In this document: positions 17,013-25,588 of the stretch, piece by piece
How the letters are laid out: the number at the start of each line of letters is the position of its first letter
Position numbering within the stretch: position 1 is the stretch's first letter
Origin: Pseudoclavibacter sp. AY1F1
GTDB taxonomy: Bacteria > Actinomycetota > Actinomycetes > Actinomycetales > Microbacteriaceae
Length of the DNA stretch: 64,000 nucleotides
NCBI RefSeq assembly: GCF_002931075.1
Contig: NZ_PSTQ01000001.1
Coordinates: 124,001 to 188,000, forward strand
Reading direction: 5' to 3'
The notes under the pieces: model-generated
Told to the model about the DNA's origin: nothing
Database searches by the model: none
What the model saw: the letters and a program-made list of their open reading frames with translations, nothing else
Position numbers and translations under genes: made by a program

Positions 17013-17834
17013 TCAAGCTGCCAGAGCGTGGGCCCGATACTGGCCCGGAGTCACGTCAAGGACACGTCTGAAGGCATCGATGAACGTGCTGGTCTGCGCG
17101 TAGCCGAGCGAGCGTGCTACGAGGGCGACGCTCGCCCCGCCCGAGAGTTGCGCGAGAGCGGATTGCACCCGCACGAGCTGGCGCCAGCTGTGGAAGGAGC
17201 TGCCGGTCTCGTTTTGGAAGATGCGCGCGAGTGTCTTGCTACTGAATTCGAGAGACTCAGCCCAGTCATCGAGTGATCTGCGATCGCCGGGCTCGGCGGT
17301 GAGTGCATCCGCGATGGGTAAAATGCGGCGATCGCGAGGCATGCGAACGCGAAGGTCGTGGGTGGCGGGCGAGAGATTGTCGAAGAGGACTCGTTCGATG
17401 TTGCGGCGCTGCACTTGGGTGAGATCGACGGCACGCAAACGCGCGAGGAGCTCGAAGAGAAGCGGGGTGATTGTGACGCCGTAGGCCTCTCGTGGCCGCA
17501 GGAACGATTCGCGTTCCGAGAAGAAGGTCGCCTGGAACTCGCAGTTAGCCGACGTTCTGCTCGTGTGGAGAGTGCCGGCGGGGACCCAGACTGCGAAGTG
17601 GGGAGGCATCACCCAGACGCTTCGTTCCACGACGAGCTTCATGATGCCCCGTTGGACGGAGAGCAATTGGCTCACGGGGTGTGAATGCGGCTCCCACTCG
17701 AGCGGCTGACCGTACTCCTGTGGCGACATGGTGGTCGCTGCTGGGAGTAGGGCAGGGGGCGGGGAGACGTCGGGCTCGATCACGATGGTGTGAGAGTCAC
17801 GTTGCCACGTTGGCGGCAGTCCGGCGGTGCGCAT
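17013..17834 (-). CDS. AraC family transcriptional regulator
   Basis: The 273-residue protein has an N-terminal cupin-like sensor domain (HSHPVSQLLSVQRG and AVWVPAGTLH) and a C-terminal pair of helix-turn-helix motifs (~185-270). The recognition element SLGYAQTSTFIDAFRRVLDVTPGQYR is typical AraC. This cupin-AraC class often controls neighbouring transport genes. Here the neighbours fepC and the siderophore-interacting gene run in the same direction, so a role in iron or siderophore response is a reasonable inference. The effector is unknown. The ATG start is followed directly by the cupin region. Confidence 0.85.
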   Translation of the reverse strand: MRTAGLPPTWQRDSHTIVIEPDVSPPPALLPAATTMSPQEYGQPLEWEPHSHPVSQLLSVQRGIMKLVVERSVWVMPPHFAVWVPAGTLHTSRTSANCEFQATFFSERESFLRPREAYGVTITPLLFELLARLRAVDLTQVQRRNIERVLFDNLSPATHDLRVRMPRDRRILPIADALTAEPGDRRSLDDWAESLEFSSKTLARIFQNETGSSFHSWRQLVRVQSALAQLSGGASVALVARSLGYAQTSTFIDAFRRVLDVTPGQYRAHALAA

Positions 17835-18039
17835 AGTCCGTCATGGTACACAGGCTCGGACCGTTCCAATGCGTCATATATGCGTAGTCAAGAAGCTTAC
17901 GTGGATTCTGCAATCCCGCGCTGATTTTTTGGGGAGCCTCGACAATCGAGAGGGAGTCTTTGGTCGGCGACGCTTCGCGATCCTGGTGCGGGCCGGATTC
18001 GCGGTCGATGCGGCCTGGTGGTAATGTTTGGCTTCGTCA

Positions 18040-18112
18040 GGGCCTATGGCGCAGTTGGTAGCGCGCCTCGTTCGCATCGAGGAGGTCAGGAGTTCGAATC
18101 TCCTTAGGTCCA
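18040..18112 (+). tRNA. tRNA-Ala (anticodon CGC)
   Basis: The sequence folds as a cloverleaf with acceptor stem GGGCCTA/TAGGTCC (one G-U pair), a GCGC-type D stem, anticodon arm CCTCG-TTCGCAT-CGAGG giving CGC, and T loop TTCGAAT. The 3' CCA is not encoded. It reads GCG codons, which are frequent here. A strong terminator follows at 18121. Confidence 0.93.
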
Positions 18113-18120
18113 CTGATACC

Positions 18121-18153
18121 AAAGAGCCCGGCCGTCAATCGGCCGGGCTCTTT
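18121..18153 (+). terminator. Terminator of tRNA-Ala
   Basis: Inverted repeat AAAGAGCCCGGCCG with its complement around the loop TCAAT, ending in TTT, starts eight bases after the tRNA. Confidence 0.85.
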
Positions 18154-18195
18154 GCCTCGGAAGTACGCTGCCGTGTTCCGAACCTGGCGACGTCC

Positions 18196-18697
18196 TCAAC
18201 CGAGGTCGCCGTACCGTTTGGCGGCGGCGAGGGCTTCGACGAGCTCTGCCTCGCTTGCCTTGGCCCCATAGCCGGGGGTGTCCCGTTGAATGCGCCAGCC
18301 CTCGGAGAGCGGGTTCAGGGCAACGGTGTCGAACCCGAACCGGTCGTAGAGGCGGCGGACGAACTCCAGACCCTCGTCGCTGTCGCTTGCCGCGACCAGG
18401 GCGCGGCGGTTCGATTCGCCACCGGGCCGCGCATCCGCGGTGATGTCGGCGGCCGCAATGTGGTTGAACGCCTTGACCACGCGCGACCCCAGAAGGTGCG
18501 CCTGCAGGAGCTCAGAGGTTGTCGGCGGCCTCAAGAGCGGTGGCGGCACGAGCCGTTGGCCCCAGCTCTGCGATGAGCGCTTCGAGTGTCTCGGGGCCAC
18601 GCGAGTTGGCGATGACCACGTTGTCGCCAGCCTCGACCGCTATGCGTGCGACCTGGCTGCCGATGTTCCCTGCCCCGATGATTCCTAGTGTTGTCAT
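18196..18697 (-). pseudogene. F420/NADPH-dependent oxidoreductase pseudogene (internal deletion + frameshift)
   Basis: The N-terminal piece, starting at the ATG at 18697, carries the Rossmann motif GIIGAGNIGSQVARIAVEAG. It then follows the NADPH-dependent F420 reductase family to about residue 60, where a TGA stops it at 18512. In the next frame the family sequence resumes with SELLQAHLLGSRVVKAFNHI and continues to a normal end at 18196. Roughly 45-55 codons of the central part (second half of the Rossmann fold) are absent at the junction near 18512. The gene is therefore disabled unless the deletion is a sequencing artefact. Confidence 0.8.
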
Positions 18698-18792
18698 GAC
18701 GGGGCAACTGCTGAGATCTGAGGATTCCTCCGATGTGACATCGCGTGACACCTGATGACGTCGTTAGTATTTCCGCAACACGAGGAGCAGAC

Positions 18793-19143
18793 ATGACCGG
18801 GCATCGCATCTACGGAACCGCGTTCGCGGACGTCTACCCGCACTACGTCACGAAGGCGGAGCGGAAGGGGCGCACAAAGGCAGAGGTCGACGAGATCATC
18901 CGCTGGCTCACCGGCTATAGCGGAACGCAGCTCGCCGGCACGCTCGAGAGCCGCGTCGACTTCGAGGCCTTCTTCGGCGACGCGCCGCTTCTGCAGCCCA
19001 ACCGATCGCTCATCAAGGGAGTCGTCTGCGGTATCCGCGTGGAGGACATCGAGGAACCCCTCATGCAGGAGATCCGCTACCTCGACAAGCTCATCGACGA
19101 GCTCGCGAAGGGGAAGGCCATGGAGAAGATCCTCCGCAGCTGA
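18793..19143 (+). CDS. DUF2200 domain-containing protein
   Basis: The 116-residue soluble protein matches DUF2200 almost end to end. It has [20 protein letters not shown] near the N-terminus, then the strongly conserved [17 protein letters not shown] and a central [15 protein letters not shown] ribosome-binding site just before 18793 fixes the start. The family is widespread in bacteria, and its biochemical role is not established. It lies alone, divergent from the oxidoreductase pseudogene. Confidence 0.9.
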   Translation: MTGHRIYGTAFADVYPHYVTKAERKGRTKAEVDEIIRWLTGYSGTQLAGTLESRVDFEAFFGDAPLLQPNRSLIKGVVCGIRVEDIEEPLMQEIRYLDKLIDELAKGKAMEKILRS

Positions 19144-19198
19144 TTCCCCACGTCCCGGCGAGGTGCGTCTCATGCTGTCCTGCCGGTAGCGTGAAGGC

Positions 19199-20497
19199 GT
19201 GAGCGCCACCAGTACTCCAGGCAATCCTGCCCCCTCTTCGCGTAGCCGAGGGTCCGTTGGCGCGGGTGGGCGTCCCCTTGGGCGTATCACTGGCCTCGAC
19301 CTGGCTCGGTTCCTGGCCCTCATCGGCATGATGGCCACTCACGTCTGGGTCACGAACTCGGACGGATCGACGCCGGCACTCGCCGCTTTCCTCGGTGGCA
19401 AGGCGGCAGCCCTTTTCGCGGTGCTGGCGGGCATCGGGGTCGTGCTCACGACGAGGCAGCAGCGCGAGCGGAAAGCGCACGCGGCGGCGGCCCTCAACGT
19501 GTTCGGACGCGGCCTCGCCCTCATGCTCATCGGCATGACGCTCGGTCTCGTGCCAGGCCCGATCGCCGTGATCCTCGTCTATTACGGCCTGGTGTTCTGG
19601 CTCATGGTCCCTCTCCTGCGGCTCTCGAACCTGTCGCTGCTCATGGTCGCAACGGCTTGGGCGGGCCTGTGGCCGTTCCTTTCCATGCTCCTTCGCGCGC
19701 CGCTCAACGTGAGCTCGGAGCTCGGCACGCCGAGCTGGCTCGATCTCGCACATCCGCTCGAACTGCTCCGAGGACTCTTCGTGACGGGCACGTACCCGGT
19801 GCTGACTTGGGTTGTCTATGCGATCGTCGGCATGGTGGTCGGGCGGATGCTCCTGGTCGCTCGGGAGCGCGGCACGATTCTGCCATTGAGCTTGGGTCTG
19901 GCCGGCGTTGGGGCCGTGCTCGCGCTCGTGGGGGTCGGTGTCAGCCTGCTTCTCGCGGGTCCCTTCGGTGGTCTGAGCTCGATCGGCGCTTCGACGGGTG
20001 CAGGCGAACGTGCATCCGACCTGTTCTACTCTGCGGCGTTTGGCACGTCACCGACGGAGAGCAGCTGGTTCCTGGCTTCACCGGCTCCACATTCCGGGAC
20101 GACGTTCGACCTCGCGATCACGGCTGGCACGTCGCTCATCGCGATCGGTGTGTGCCTGGCGCTCTGCCTCCGAATGGGTGACGCCGCGATCCGTGTCCTC
20201 GGGCCCGCGTTGGGGGCTGGCGCGACGCCGCTCACGATCTACGCGCTGCACGTCATCGTCGCCGGCATCACCTACTCGGCTCTGGTGCACGGCGGGGGGC
20301 TGGCCAACTCGCCTGAGCTGTTCTGGCTTGTCTCGAGTGCGCCGATCTGGCTCATCCACGTGGCGGGCGCTCTCGGCATCGGTGCCGTCTTCTTCTGGTG
20401 GCAGCGCCGAGGCCCGCTCGAAGCGGCCGTGACCTGGAGCGGGCAGCGGTTCGCCGCGCTCGCCTCGCCGCGCTCGCCTCGCCGCGCCGGTAGCTAG
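19199..20497 (+). CDS. Membrane acyltransferase-like protein (DUF1624/HGSNAT type)
   Basis: The 432-residue protein starts at a GTG, has a ~28-residue hydrophilic leader, then about ten membrane helices. The first helix, LDLARFLALIGMMATHVW, has the conserved Arg and His of the heparan-alpha-glucosaminide acetyltransferase/DUF418-like fold, in which a membrane-embedded His takes part in acyl transfer. The substrate is probably an envelope or secreted carbohydrate, but this is inference. It is followed by a bidirectional terminator shared with the iron-binding protein gene. Confidence 0.75.
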   Translation: MSATSTPGNPAPSSRSRGSVGAGGRPLGRITGLDLARFLALIGMMATHVWVTNSDGSTPALAAFLGGKAAALFAVLAGIGVVLTTRQQRERKAHAAAALNVFGRGLALMLIGMTLGLVPGPIAVILVYYGLVFWLMVPLLRLSNLSLLMVATAWAGLWPFLSMLLRAPLNVSSELGTPSWLDLAHPLELLRGLFVTGTYPVLTWVVYAIVGMVVGRMLLVARERGTILPLSLGLAGVGAVLALVGVGVSLLLAGPFGGLSSIGASTGAGERASDLFYSAAFGTSPTESSWFLASPAPHSGTTFDLAITAGTSLIAIGVCLALCLRMGDAAIRVLGPALGAGATPLTIYALHVIVAGITYSALVHGGGLANSPELFWLVSSAPIWLIHVAGALGIGAVFFWWQRRGPLEAAVTWSGQRFAALASPRSPRRAGS

Positions 20498-20525
20498 ACG
20501 CGCGCGAGGTGCGTTCTGGAAGGCA

Positions 20526-20562
20526 GACGGCGCCCGCCACCTCTCGGTGTGCGGGCGCCGTC
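20526..20562. terminator. Bidirectional hairpin terminator
   Basis: GACGGCGCCCGC and its exact complement are separated by 13 bases, between the convergent acyltransferase and FepB-like genes. Confidence 0.75.
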
Positions 20563-20579
20563 CACGTCTGGCTGCGCGA

Positions 20580-21575
20580 CTACTTGCCTGCGAGTGCAGT
20601 CTCGATCTGCGGAGCCACCTGGTCGATCGCGTACTGCACGGCAAGCGTCGTGCCGAGCGAGTAGGCCGAGGCGATGTCGCCGTCGATGACGACGGCGCGC
20701 CCGTCAGCGACGGCGGGGATCTGCTTCCACTGCGCGTCGTCGGTGATGGCCGTCGTCTCGATGAAAATCGGGAACGCGACGATCAGGTCGGCGTCGAGGA
20801 GATCGAGCTGCTCGTTGGAGACAGTTGCCGAGAACCCGGTGTCGGCGACGGGCAGCTCAGCGATCTTCGGGCTTTGCGCGAAGCCGAGGTTCTCGAGGAA
20901 TGCCACACGCTCGCTGCCGTCGATGTACGCACCCCAGCCCTCGGCTGTCTTCGTAGCCGCGGTTGCTGTCTTGCCAGCCCACTCTGGGTTGGCGTCTGCG
21001 ACTGCCGCAAACGCTGCGTCGACCTCGGCGAGGAGCTCGTCACCCTTCTCGGGCACACCGAGCGCGCTTGAGATGAGCTGCATCTGCTGGTCGGTTGTCG
21101 TCAGGTAGCTGTCGCCACCCTCTGGGACGCCCACGGTGGTCGTGATGGAAGAAAGGCGGTCGTAGCGGTCCTGGTCGCCCGAGCTCTTCGTGTCGAGGAT
21201 GAGGTCTGGCTCGAGCGCTGCGATGGCCTCGTAGTCAGGCTCCATGGTCTCGATGATCACGGGGGCTGTGTCGTAGAGGCCCTCAGCCCACGGGCCGACA
21301 CCCTCGCCTCCGAACGCGAGCCAGTCGGAGGCTCCGACCGGCTGGACACCGAGTGCAAGTGCGGTCTCGGCGTCGCCCCAGCCGAGCGCGACGATGCGCG
21401 TCGGTGCCGCATCGATCGTGATCTCACCGAACTTTGTGTCGACAACGGAAGGGAATGCCCCGTCGGCGGCGGGGGCGGCTGTCTCTTCGGCAGTGTCGCT
21501 CGTGGTCGCGGAGCATCCCGTCAGCAGGAATGCGGCGGCGGATGCGAGGGCGAGGCCCTTGGCGAGGTGTTTCAT
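20580..21575 (-). CDS. fepB: Iron-siderophore ABC transporter substrate-binding lipoprotein
   Basis: The 331-residue precursor has a signal peptide ending in the lipobox LLTGC (Cys21), so it is anchored outside the membrane. The mature part is a FepB/FhuD-type (Peripla_BP_2) binding protein: RIVALGWGDAETALALGV, the YEAIAALEPDLILD motif, and a helical backbone typical of the class. The ATG at 21575 was chosen because it begins the signal peptide. It is divergent from fepD with an iron box in the 58-base gap, so both directions are probably iron-repressed. Confidence 0.92.
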   Translation of the reverse strand: MKHLAKGLALASAAAFLLTGCSATTSDTAEETAAPAADGAFPSVVDTKFGEITIDAAPTRIVALGWGDAETALALGVQPVGASDWLAFGGEGVGPWAEGLYDTAPVIIETMEPDYEAIAALEPDLILDTKSSGDQDRYDRLSSITTTVGVPEGGDSYLTTTDQQMQLISSALGVPEKGDELLAEVDAAFAAVADANPEWAGKTATAATKTAEGWGAYIDGSERVAFLENLGFAQSPKIAELPVADTGFSATVSNEQLDLLDADLIVAFPIFIETTAITDDAQWKQIPAVADGRAVVIDGDIASAYSLGTTLAVQYAIDQVAPQIETALAGK

Positions 21576-21609
21576 GGAGACCTTCTGTTTCAGTGGGCGG
21601 CAGTCGATG

Positions 21610-21623
21610 TAGGTTAGCCTAAA
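21610..21623. promoter_or_regulatory. DtxR/IdeR-type iron box in the fepB-fepD divergent promoter
   Basis: TAGGTTAGCCTAAA closely matches the DtxR/IdeR consensus core TTAGGTTAGGCTAACCTAA (one base shorter in the centre). It lies only 10 bases before the fepD start and 34 before the fepB start, so binding would block both. Confidence 0.75.
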
Positions 21624-21633
21624 CTCGGTTGTC

Positions 21634-22701
21634 GTGACGACAGAAGTGAAGGGCAAGGCACCTGGAAGCGTGGTGCGGTCCAGCGGGGGCGCGCTCCGCC
21701 GCGTGTCCGACGGTCGTCGGGTGTCGATGCTCCTGATCTCGGCCATCGTGCTCGCGCTCAGCTGCGCCGCAAGCATCGCCATCGGGTCGCGCGAAGTGCC
21801 TCTCGACCAGGTCTGGGCTGCGGTCACCGGGGGACAGGTTGATCAGGCCACGCGCACCGCGATTCTTGATCTCCGCGTGACTCGGACGATCATCGGTCTC
21901 CTCGTTGGCGCGGGGCTCGCGGTGGCTGGCGCCATCATTCAGTCCGTGACCAGGAACCCCCTCGCCGACCCGGGAATCCTCGGAGTCACCTCCGGTGCCT
22001 CGTTCGCCGTTGCCCTCGCCGTGGCGGTGCTTGGTGTCACGAACCCCCTCGGCTACGTCTGGTTCGCATTCCTTGGGGCCGCCGCGACGACCGTGCTCGT
22101 CTATTTTCTCGGCAGCGGGAAGGGCGGACCGAATCCGCTGAGACTGACGCTCGCCGGCATGGCCTTCGGTGCCGTTCTGAGCGGAATCATCGCCGCCATC
22201 AGGTTCAGCGACCCTGAGCGTTTCAACGCGCTGCTCGTGTGGGAGTCCGGCTCCTTCCAGCTGCGGACGCTCGAGACGACCTTGCCCGTCGCGCCGTTCG
22301 TAGTCGCGGGAATCGTCCTGGCCCTTGCACTCGGCCGCTCTCTCAACGCGCTCGCCCTCGGAGACGACCTTGCTCACTCGCTCGGTTCCTCCGTTGCGCG
22401 CACCAGGATTCTGTCCATAATCGCCATCACGCTGCTCGCCGGCGGCGCCACGGCGATCGCCGGCCCCATCGCGTTCGTCGGGCTCATGGTCCCGCACCTG
22501 GCTCGCGCGATGGTCGGCCAGGACCAGCGCTGGATCATGGGCCTCAGCGTGCTGCTCGGCCCCTCGCTTGTCCTCGTCGCCGACGTGCTTGGCAGGGTCG
22601 TGTTGCGCCCCGGTGAGCTCCCGGTCGGAATCGTCACCGCCTTCATCGGCGCCCCAGTGCTCGTCGCCCTGGCGCGGCGCAAGAAGGTGAGCGGACTGTG
22701 A
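21634..22701 (+). CDS. fepD: Iron-siderophore ABC transporter permease
   Basis: The 355-residue FecCD-family permease has about nine to ten membrane helices. Conserved family blocks are visible: LRVTRTIIGLLVGAGLAVAG, QSVTRNPLADPGILGVTSGA and GPIAFVGLMVPHLAR, the last being the loop that contacts the ATPase. The GTG at 21634 gives the usual length plus a ~30-residue cytoplasmic leader. Its stop overlaps the next start (GTGA), so the two permeases are coupled and should form a heterodimer working with FepB and the distant FepC. Confidence 0.93.
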   Translation: MTTEVKGKAPGSVVRSSGGALRRVSDGRRVSMLLISAIVLALSCAASIAIGSREVPLDQVWAAVTGGQVDQATRTAILDLRVTRTIIGLLVGAGLAVAGAIIQSVTRNPLADPGILGVTSGASFAVALAVAVLGVTNPLGYVWFAFLGAAATTVLVYFLGSGKGGPNPLRLTLAGMAFGAVLSGIIAAIRFSDPERFNALLVWESGSFQLRTLETTLPVAPFVVAGIVLALALGRSLNALALGDDLAHSLGSSVARTRILSIIAITLLAGGATAIAGPIAFVGLMVPHLARAMVGQDQRWIMGLSVLLGPSLVLVADVLGRVVLRPGELPVGIVTAFIGAPVLVALARRKKVSGL

Positions 22702-23762
22702 CCGGACAGGAGATCACGCAGCAAGCGGCCAGTGGTTCAGGGCCCACCAGGCAACCTGGACCGGGGAGGATCGCTCGCGAGCTGCGGCGCCGGCGCACCG
22801 TCGTCGTGACGCTCAGCCTCACCGGCGTCGCAATCGTGTTGGCCGTCATCGCGCTCGGGCTCGGCAAGTACCCGCTGTCGCCGATCGAGGTGCTCGAGGC
22901 GATCTTCCTCCCTGATGGCAGCTTCGCCACGACCGTCGTCCTCGAATGGCGGGCGCCGCGAGTCGTCGCGGCGCTCGTCTTCGGTGCCGCGCTCGCCGCC
23001 TCGGGAGCGCTCTTCCAATCGCTCACGAGGAACCCGCTCGGCTCGCCCGACGTCATCGGCTTCTCAACTGGTGCCTACACGGGCGCCGTCATCGTGATCA
23101 TCGCGGGGGCGGGCACGTTTGTCGGGACGGCGCTCGGTGCCCTGGCTGGCGGCATCCTGACGGCCATCCTCGTGTACGTGCTCGCTCGCCGGGGCGGTGT
23201 CAGCAGCTTCAGGCTCATCGTCGTCGGCATCGGCGTCACCGCCTTCCTCCACGCGCTCAACACGTGGATGCTGCTCCGCGCGCAGACGGAGGTCGCGATG
23301 ACGGCGTCGATCTGGGGAGCCGGATCCCTCGCACTCGCACAGTGGTCGCAGCTCCTGCCCGCCGCCATCGTCCTTGTGCTTCTCATTCCCGCGGTCGTGA
23401 TGCTCGCCGGTCCGCTTCGGCAGCTTGAGCTGGGCGATGAGACCGCGAAGAGCCACGGCGTGCGCGTCGAACCGACGCGCTTCGCCGTGCTCATCGTGGG
23501 TGTCATGCTGACGGCAGTCGTCACGGCTGCGACGGGACCGATCGCCTTCATCGCTCTCTCGGCTCCGCAGCTCGCGCTGCGCCTCGAGCGGGGGCCTGGG
23601 GTGCCGATCCTGTCCTCGGCGGTGCTCGGCGGCGTGCTGCTGCTCGGGGCTGACCTCATTGCGCAGCACCTGCTCGGCGGCACCGTTCCCGTCGGGGTCG
23701 TGACCATCGTCATCGGCGGCGCGTACCTCGTCTTCCTGCTCGCGCTGCAGTCGCGGCGGTGA
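22698..23762 (+). CDS. fepG: Iron-siderophore ABC transporter permease
   Basis: This second FecCD-family permease has 354 residues and the matching conserved blocks LEWRAPRVVAALVFGAALA, QSLTRNPLGSPDVIGFSTGA and GPIAFIALSAPQLALRL. It starts at a GTG overlapping the fepD stop by four bases. FepD and FepG normally form the membrane channel as a heterodimer. No ATPase gene follows; the probable partner is the FepC gene at 15989-16807. Confidence 0.93.
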   Translation: MTGQEITQQAASGSGPTRQPGPGRIARELRRRRTVVVTLSLTGVAIVLAVIALGLGKYPLSPIEVLEAIFLPDGSFATTVVLEWRAPRVVAALVFGAALAASGALFQSLTRNPLGSPDVIGFSTGAYTGAVIVIIAGAGTFVGTALGALAGGILTAILVYVLARRGGVSSFRLIVVGIGVTAFLHALNTWMLLRAQTEVAMTASIWGAGSLALAQWSQLLPAAIVLVLLIPAVVMLAGPLRQLELGDETAKSHGVRVEPTRFAVLIVGVMLTAVVTAATGPIAFIALSAPQLALRLERGPGVPILSSAVLGGVLLLGADLIAQHLLGGTVPVGVVTIVIGGAYLVFLLALQSRR

Positions 23763-23829
23763 ACTGCGGTGCGCGGCTGTGCTTGGATTGCTTCATGCTC
23801 AGCAAGCACCATGACATCGCGGTCAGGGA

Positions 23830-25032
23830 GTGATCTCCCGGGCTGACCGGCGCGCGCGCATCGCAGTCGCGGCCATGTTCCTCACCAACGGGGCGCTCTT
23901 TGCGAACCTGCTCCCTCGGTACCCGGGGCTGAAGGCGGAGCTGGCGCTCAGCAACGTAAAGTTCGGACTTGTCGTCGCCGCGTATCCGAGCGGGGCGCTC
24001 CTTGCCGGTCTCGCGGCAGCGGCGCTCATCCGCCGTTTCTGGTCGTCTCGCCTTGCCGTCGCTGGCACGGCGATCACGAGCGTGGCGCTCTTCGCCGCGA
24101 GCTTCGCTCCGAACGGGCTGTTGCTCGCTGCCGCGTTCGCCTTGGGAGGGGCGGCGGATGCGCTAACCGACGTCGCGCAGAACTCGCACGGGCTGCGAGT
24201 GCAGCGACGGTTCGGGCGCTCCATCATCAACGGCTTCCACGCGATCTGGTCGATCGGTGCGGTGCTCGGCGGGCTCATGGGGGCTGCGGCCGTCGCCCTG
24301 CAAGTTCCCTTGCCGTTGCATCTCGGCATCAGCGGTCTGCTCTTCTCTCTTGTCGCGATGCTCGCTTATCGGTGGATGATCCCTGGGCCAGAGCACGACG
24401 ACGTCGAGGTCACGACCGCGGGTATCAGAGTTGTCAAGGCTGGTACCGCCTCGAGGGGCGGCTCGGCGAAGTACTTCGTGCTCCTGGCGCTTGTGCTCCT
24501 CACCGTGGCCGGCTCCGTCGTGGAGGATTCCGGCAGCACGTGGGCGGCGCTCTACTTGTCTGGATCCCTTGAAGCACCGCAGGCGCTCGCCGCCTTCGGG
24601 TTCATCGCGCTGGTCGGCGCGCAGTTCGTCGGCCGGATGCTCGGTGACCGGCTCGTCGACCGCTTCGGCGAGCGGAGGGTCGCGCAGGCCGGTGGCCTCA
24701 TTGCGGCGCTCGGCATGGGTACTGCCTTGCTGTTCCCGAGCGTGGGAGGAACAATCGCTGGTTTCGCCGCGGCGGGACTTGGCATCGCGACGCTGGTTCC
24801 TGCAGCGTTGCACACGGCGGACGAGCTGCCTGGCTTCAAACCCGGCACAGCGATAACGCTGGTGTCATGGCTCATGCGTCTCGGCTTCCTCGCGGCGCCG
24901 CCGCTCGTCGGCCTTCTTGCCGACGAGACGTCGCTGCGAGTTGGACTCGTCGTCGTGCCGATCGCCGGAATCGTGGCGTTCCTCTGCGCGGGCGTTCTCG
25001 CCGGGCGCACGCGCCGGCACGACTCGACCTAA
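23830..25032 (+). CDS. MFS transporter
   Basis: The 400-residue protein has about twelve membrane helices in two halves, with the MFS loop signature in the second half (GDRLVDRFGERRVAQAGG). The N-terminal half has NGLLLAAAFALGGAADALTDVAQNSHGLRVQRRFGRS, characteristic of the fucose-permease/YbjJ-like MFS branch. The GTG start is 67 bases after fepG. It may be co-transcribed with the siderophore permeases and act as an exporter, but its substrate cannot be told. Confidence 0.82.
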   Translation: MISRADRRARIAVAAMFLTNGALFANLLPRYPGLKAELALSNVKFGLVVAAYPSGALLAGLAAAALIRRFWSSRLAVAGTAITSVALFAASFAPNGLLLAAAFALGGAADALTDVAQNSHGLRVQRRFGRSIINGFHAIWSIGAVLGGLMGAAAVALQVPLPLHLGISGLLFSLVAMLAYRWMIPGPEHDDVEVTTAGIRVVKAGTASRGGSAKYFVLLALVLLTVAGSVVEDSGSTWAALYLSGSLEAPQALAAFGFIALVGAQFVGRMLGDRLVDRFGERRVAQAGGLIAALGMGTALLFPSVGGTIAGFAAAGLGIATLVPAALHTADELPGFKPGTAITLVSWLMRLGFLAAPPLVGLLADETSLRVGLVVVPIAGIVAFLCAGVLAGRTRRHDST

Positions 25033-25050
25033 CCCTTCGGAGGAGCTGGA

Positions 25051-25500
25051 ATGCAGGAAACCATGGACCGCGTGTTTGAGATCGTCGCCGTTGTCGTCGA
25101 GGTGCTCGGCGCTGTCGCGATCATCATCGGCATCATCACCGCCGTGGTGCTCGCCGGACTGGCCCTCCTTCGGGGGCAGGGCGGGAAGGCCGCCATCGCG
25201 ACGCTGCGCACTTCACTTGGTGCGGGCATCCTCCTCGGACTCGAGGTGCTTGTCGCGGCGGACCTCGTGCGCACGATCACCTCGAAGCCCTCACTCGAGG
25301 ACGCGCTCATTCTCGGGCTCATCGTTGTCATCCGGACCGTGCTGAGCATGTCCATCCAGATCGAGATCGAGGGTGTCCTGCCTTGGCGCCGTGCCCTCAC
25401 GACCAGCGGCGCGCAGGTGCTCGCCGATCAGGTCAAGGCGGCGAGCCGAGCTCCGGAGGTCGGCTCCGCGGACGTAGGGGGCGCCGCCGACCCGCGCTGA
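25051..25500 (+). CDS. DUF1622 membrane protein
   Basis: The 149-residue protein has three membrane helices (~12-37, ~55-75, ~85-105) and the DUF1622 pattern: a short amphipathic N-terminus, then FRT-like RTSLGAGILLGLEVLVAADLVRTI, and a third helix block ILGLIVVIRTVLSMSIQIEIEG. An AGGAGCTGG ribosome-binding site precedes the ATG. The family's function is unknown. It follows the MFS gene by 18 bases and is closed by a hairpin at 25530. Confidence 0.88.
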   Translation: MQETMDRVFEIVAVVVEVLGAVAIIIGIITAVVLAGLALLRGQGGKAAIATLRTSLGAGILLGLEVLVAADLVRTITSKPSLEDALILGLIVVIRTVLSMSIQIEIEGVLPWRRALTTSGAQVLADQVKAASRAPEVGSADVGGAADPR

Positions 25501-25529
25501 CCCACCACGGAAGAAACATGAACGGACTT

Positions 25530-25555
25530 GGCCCGCACCTTCGCAGGTGCGGGCC
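25530..25555. terminator. Hairpin terminator
   Basis: GGCCCGCACCT and its complement around TCGC form a perfect 11-bp stem between the convergent DUF1622 and TetR genes. No long T run follows on either side. Confidence 0.7.
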
Positions 25556-25588
25556 ATGATCGTCTGCAGGAGGGCCCTGGGCGGGAAC

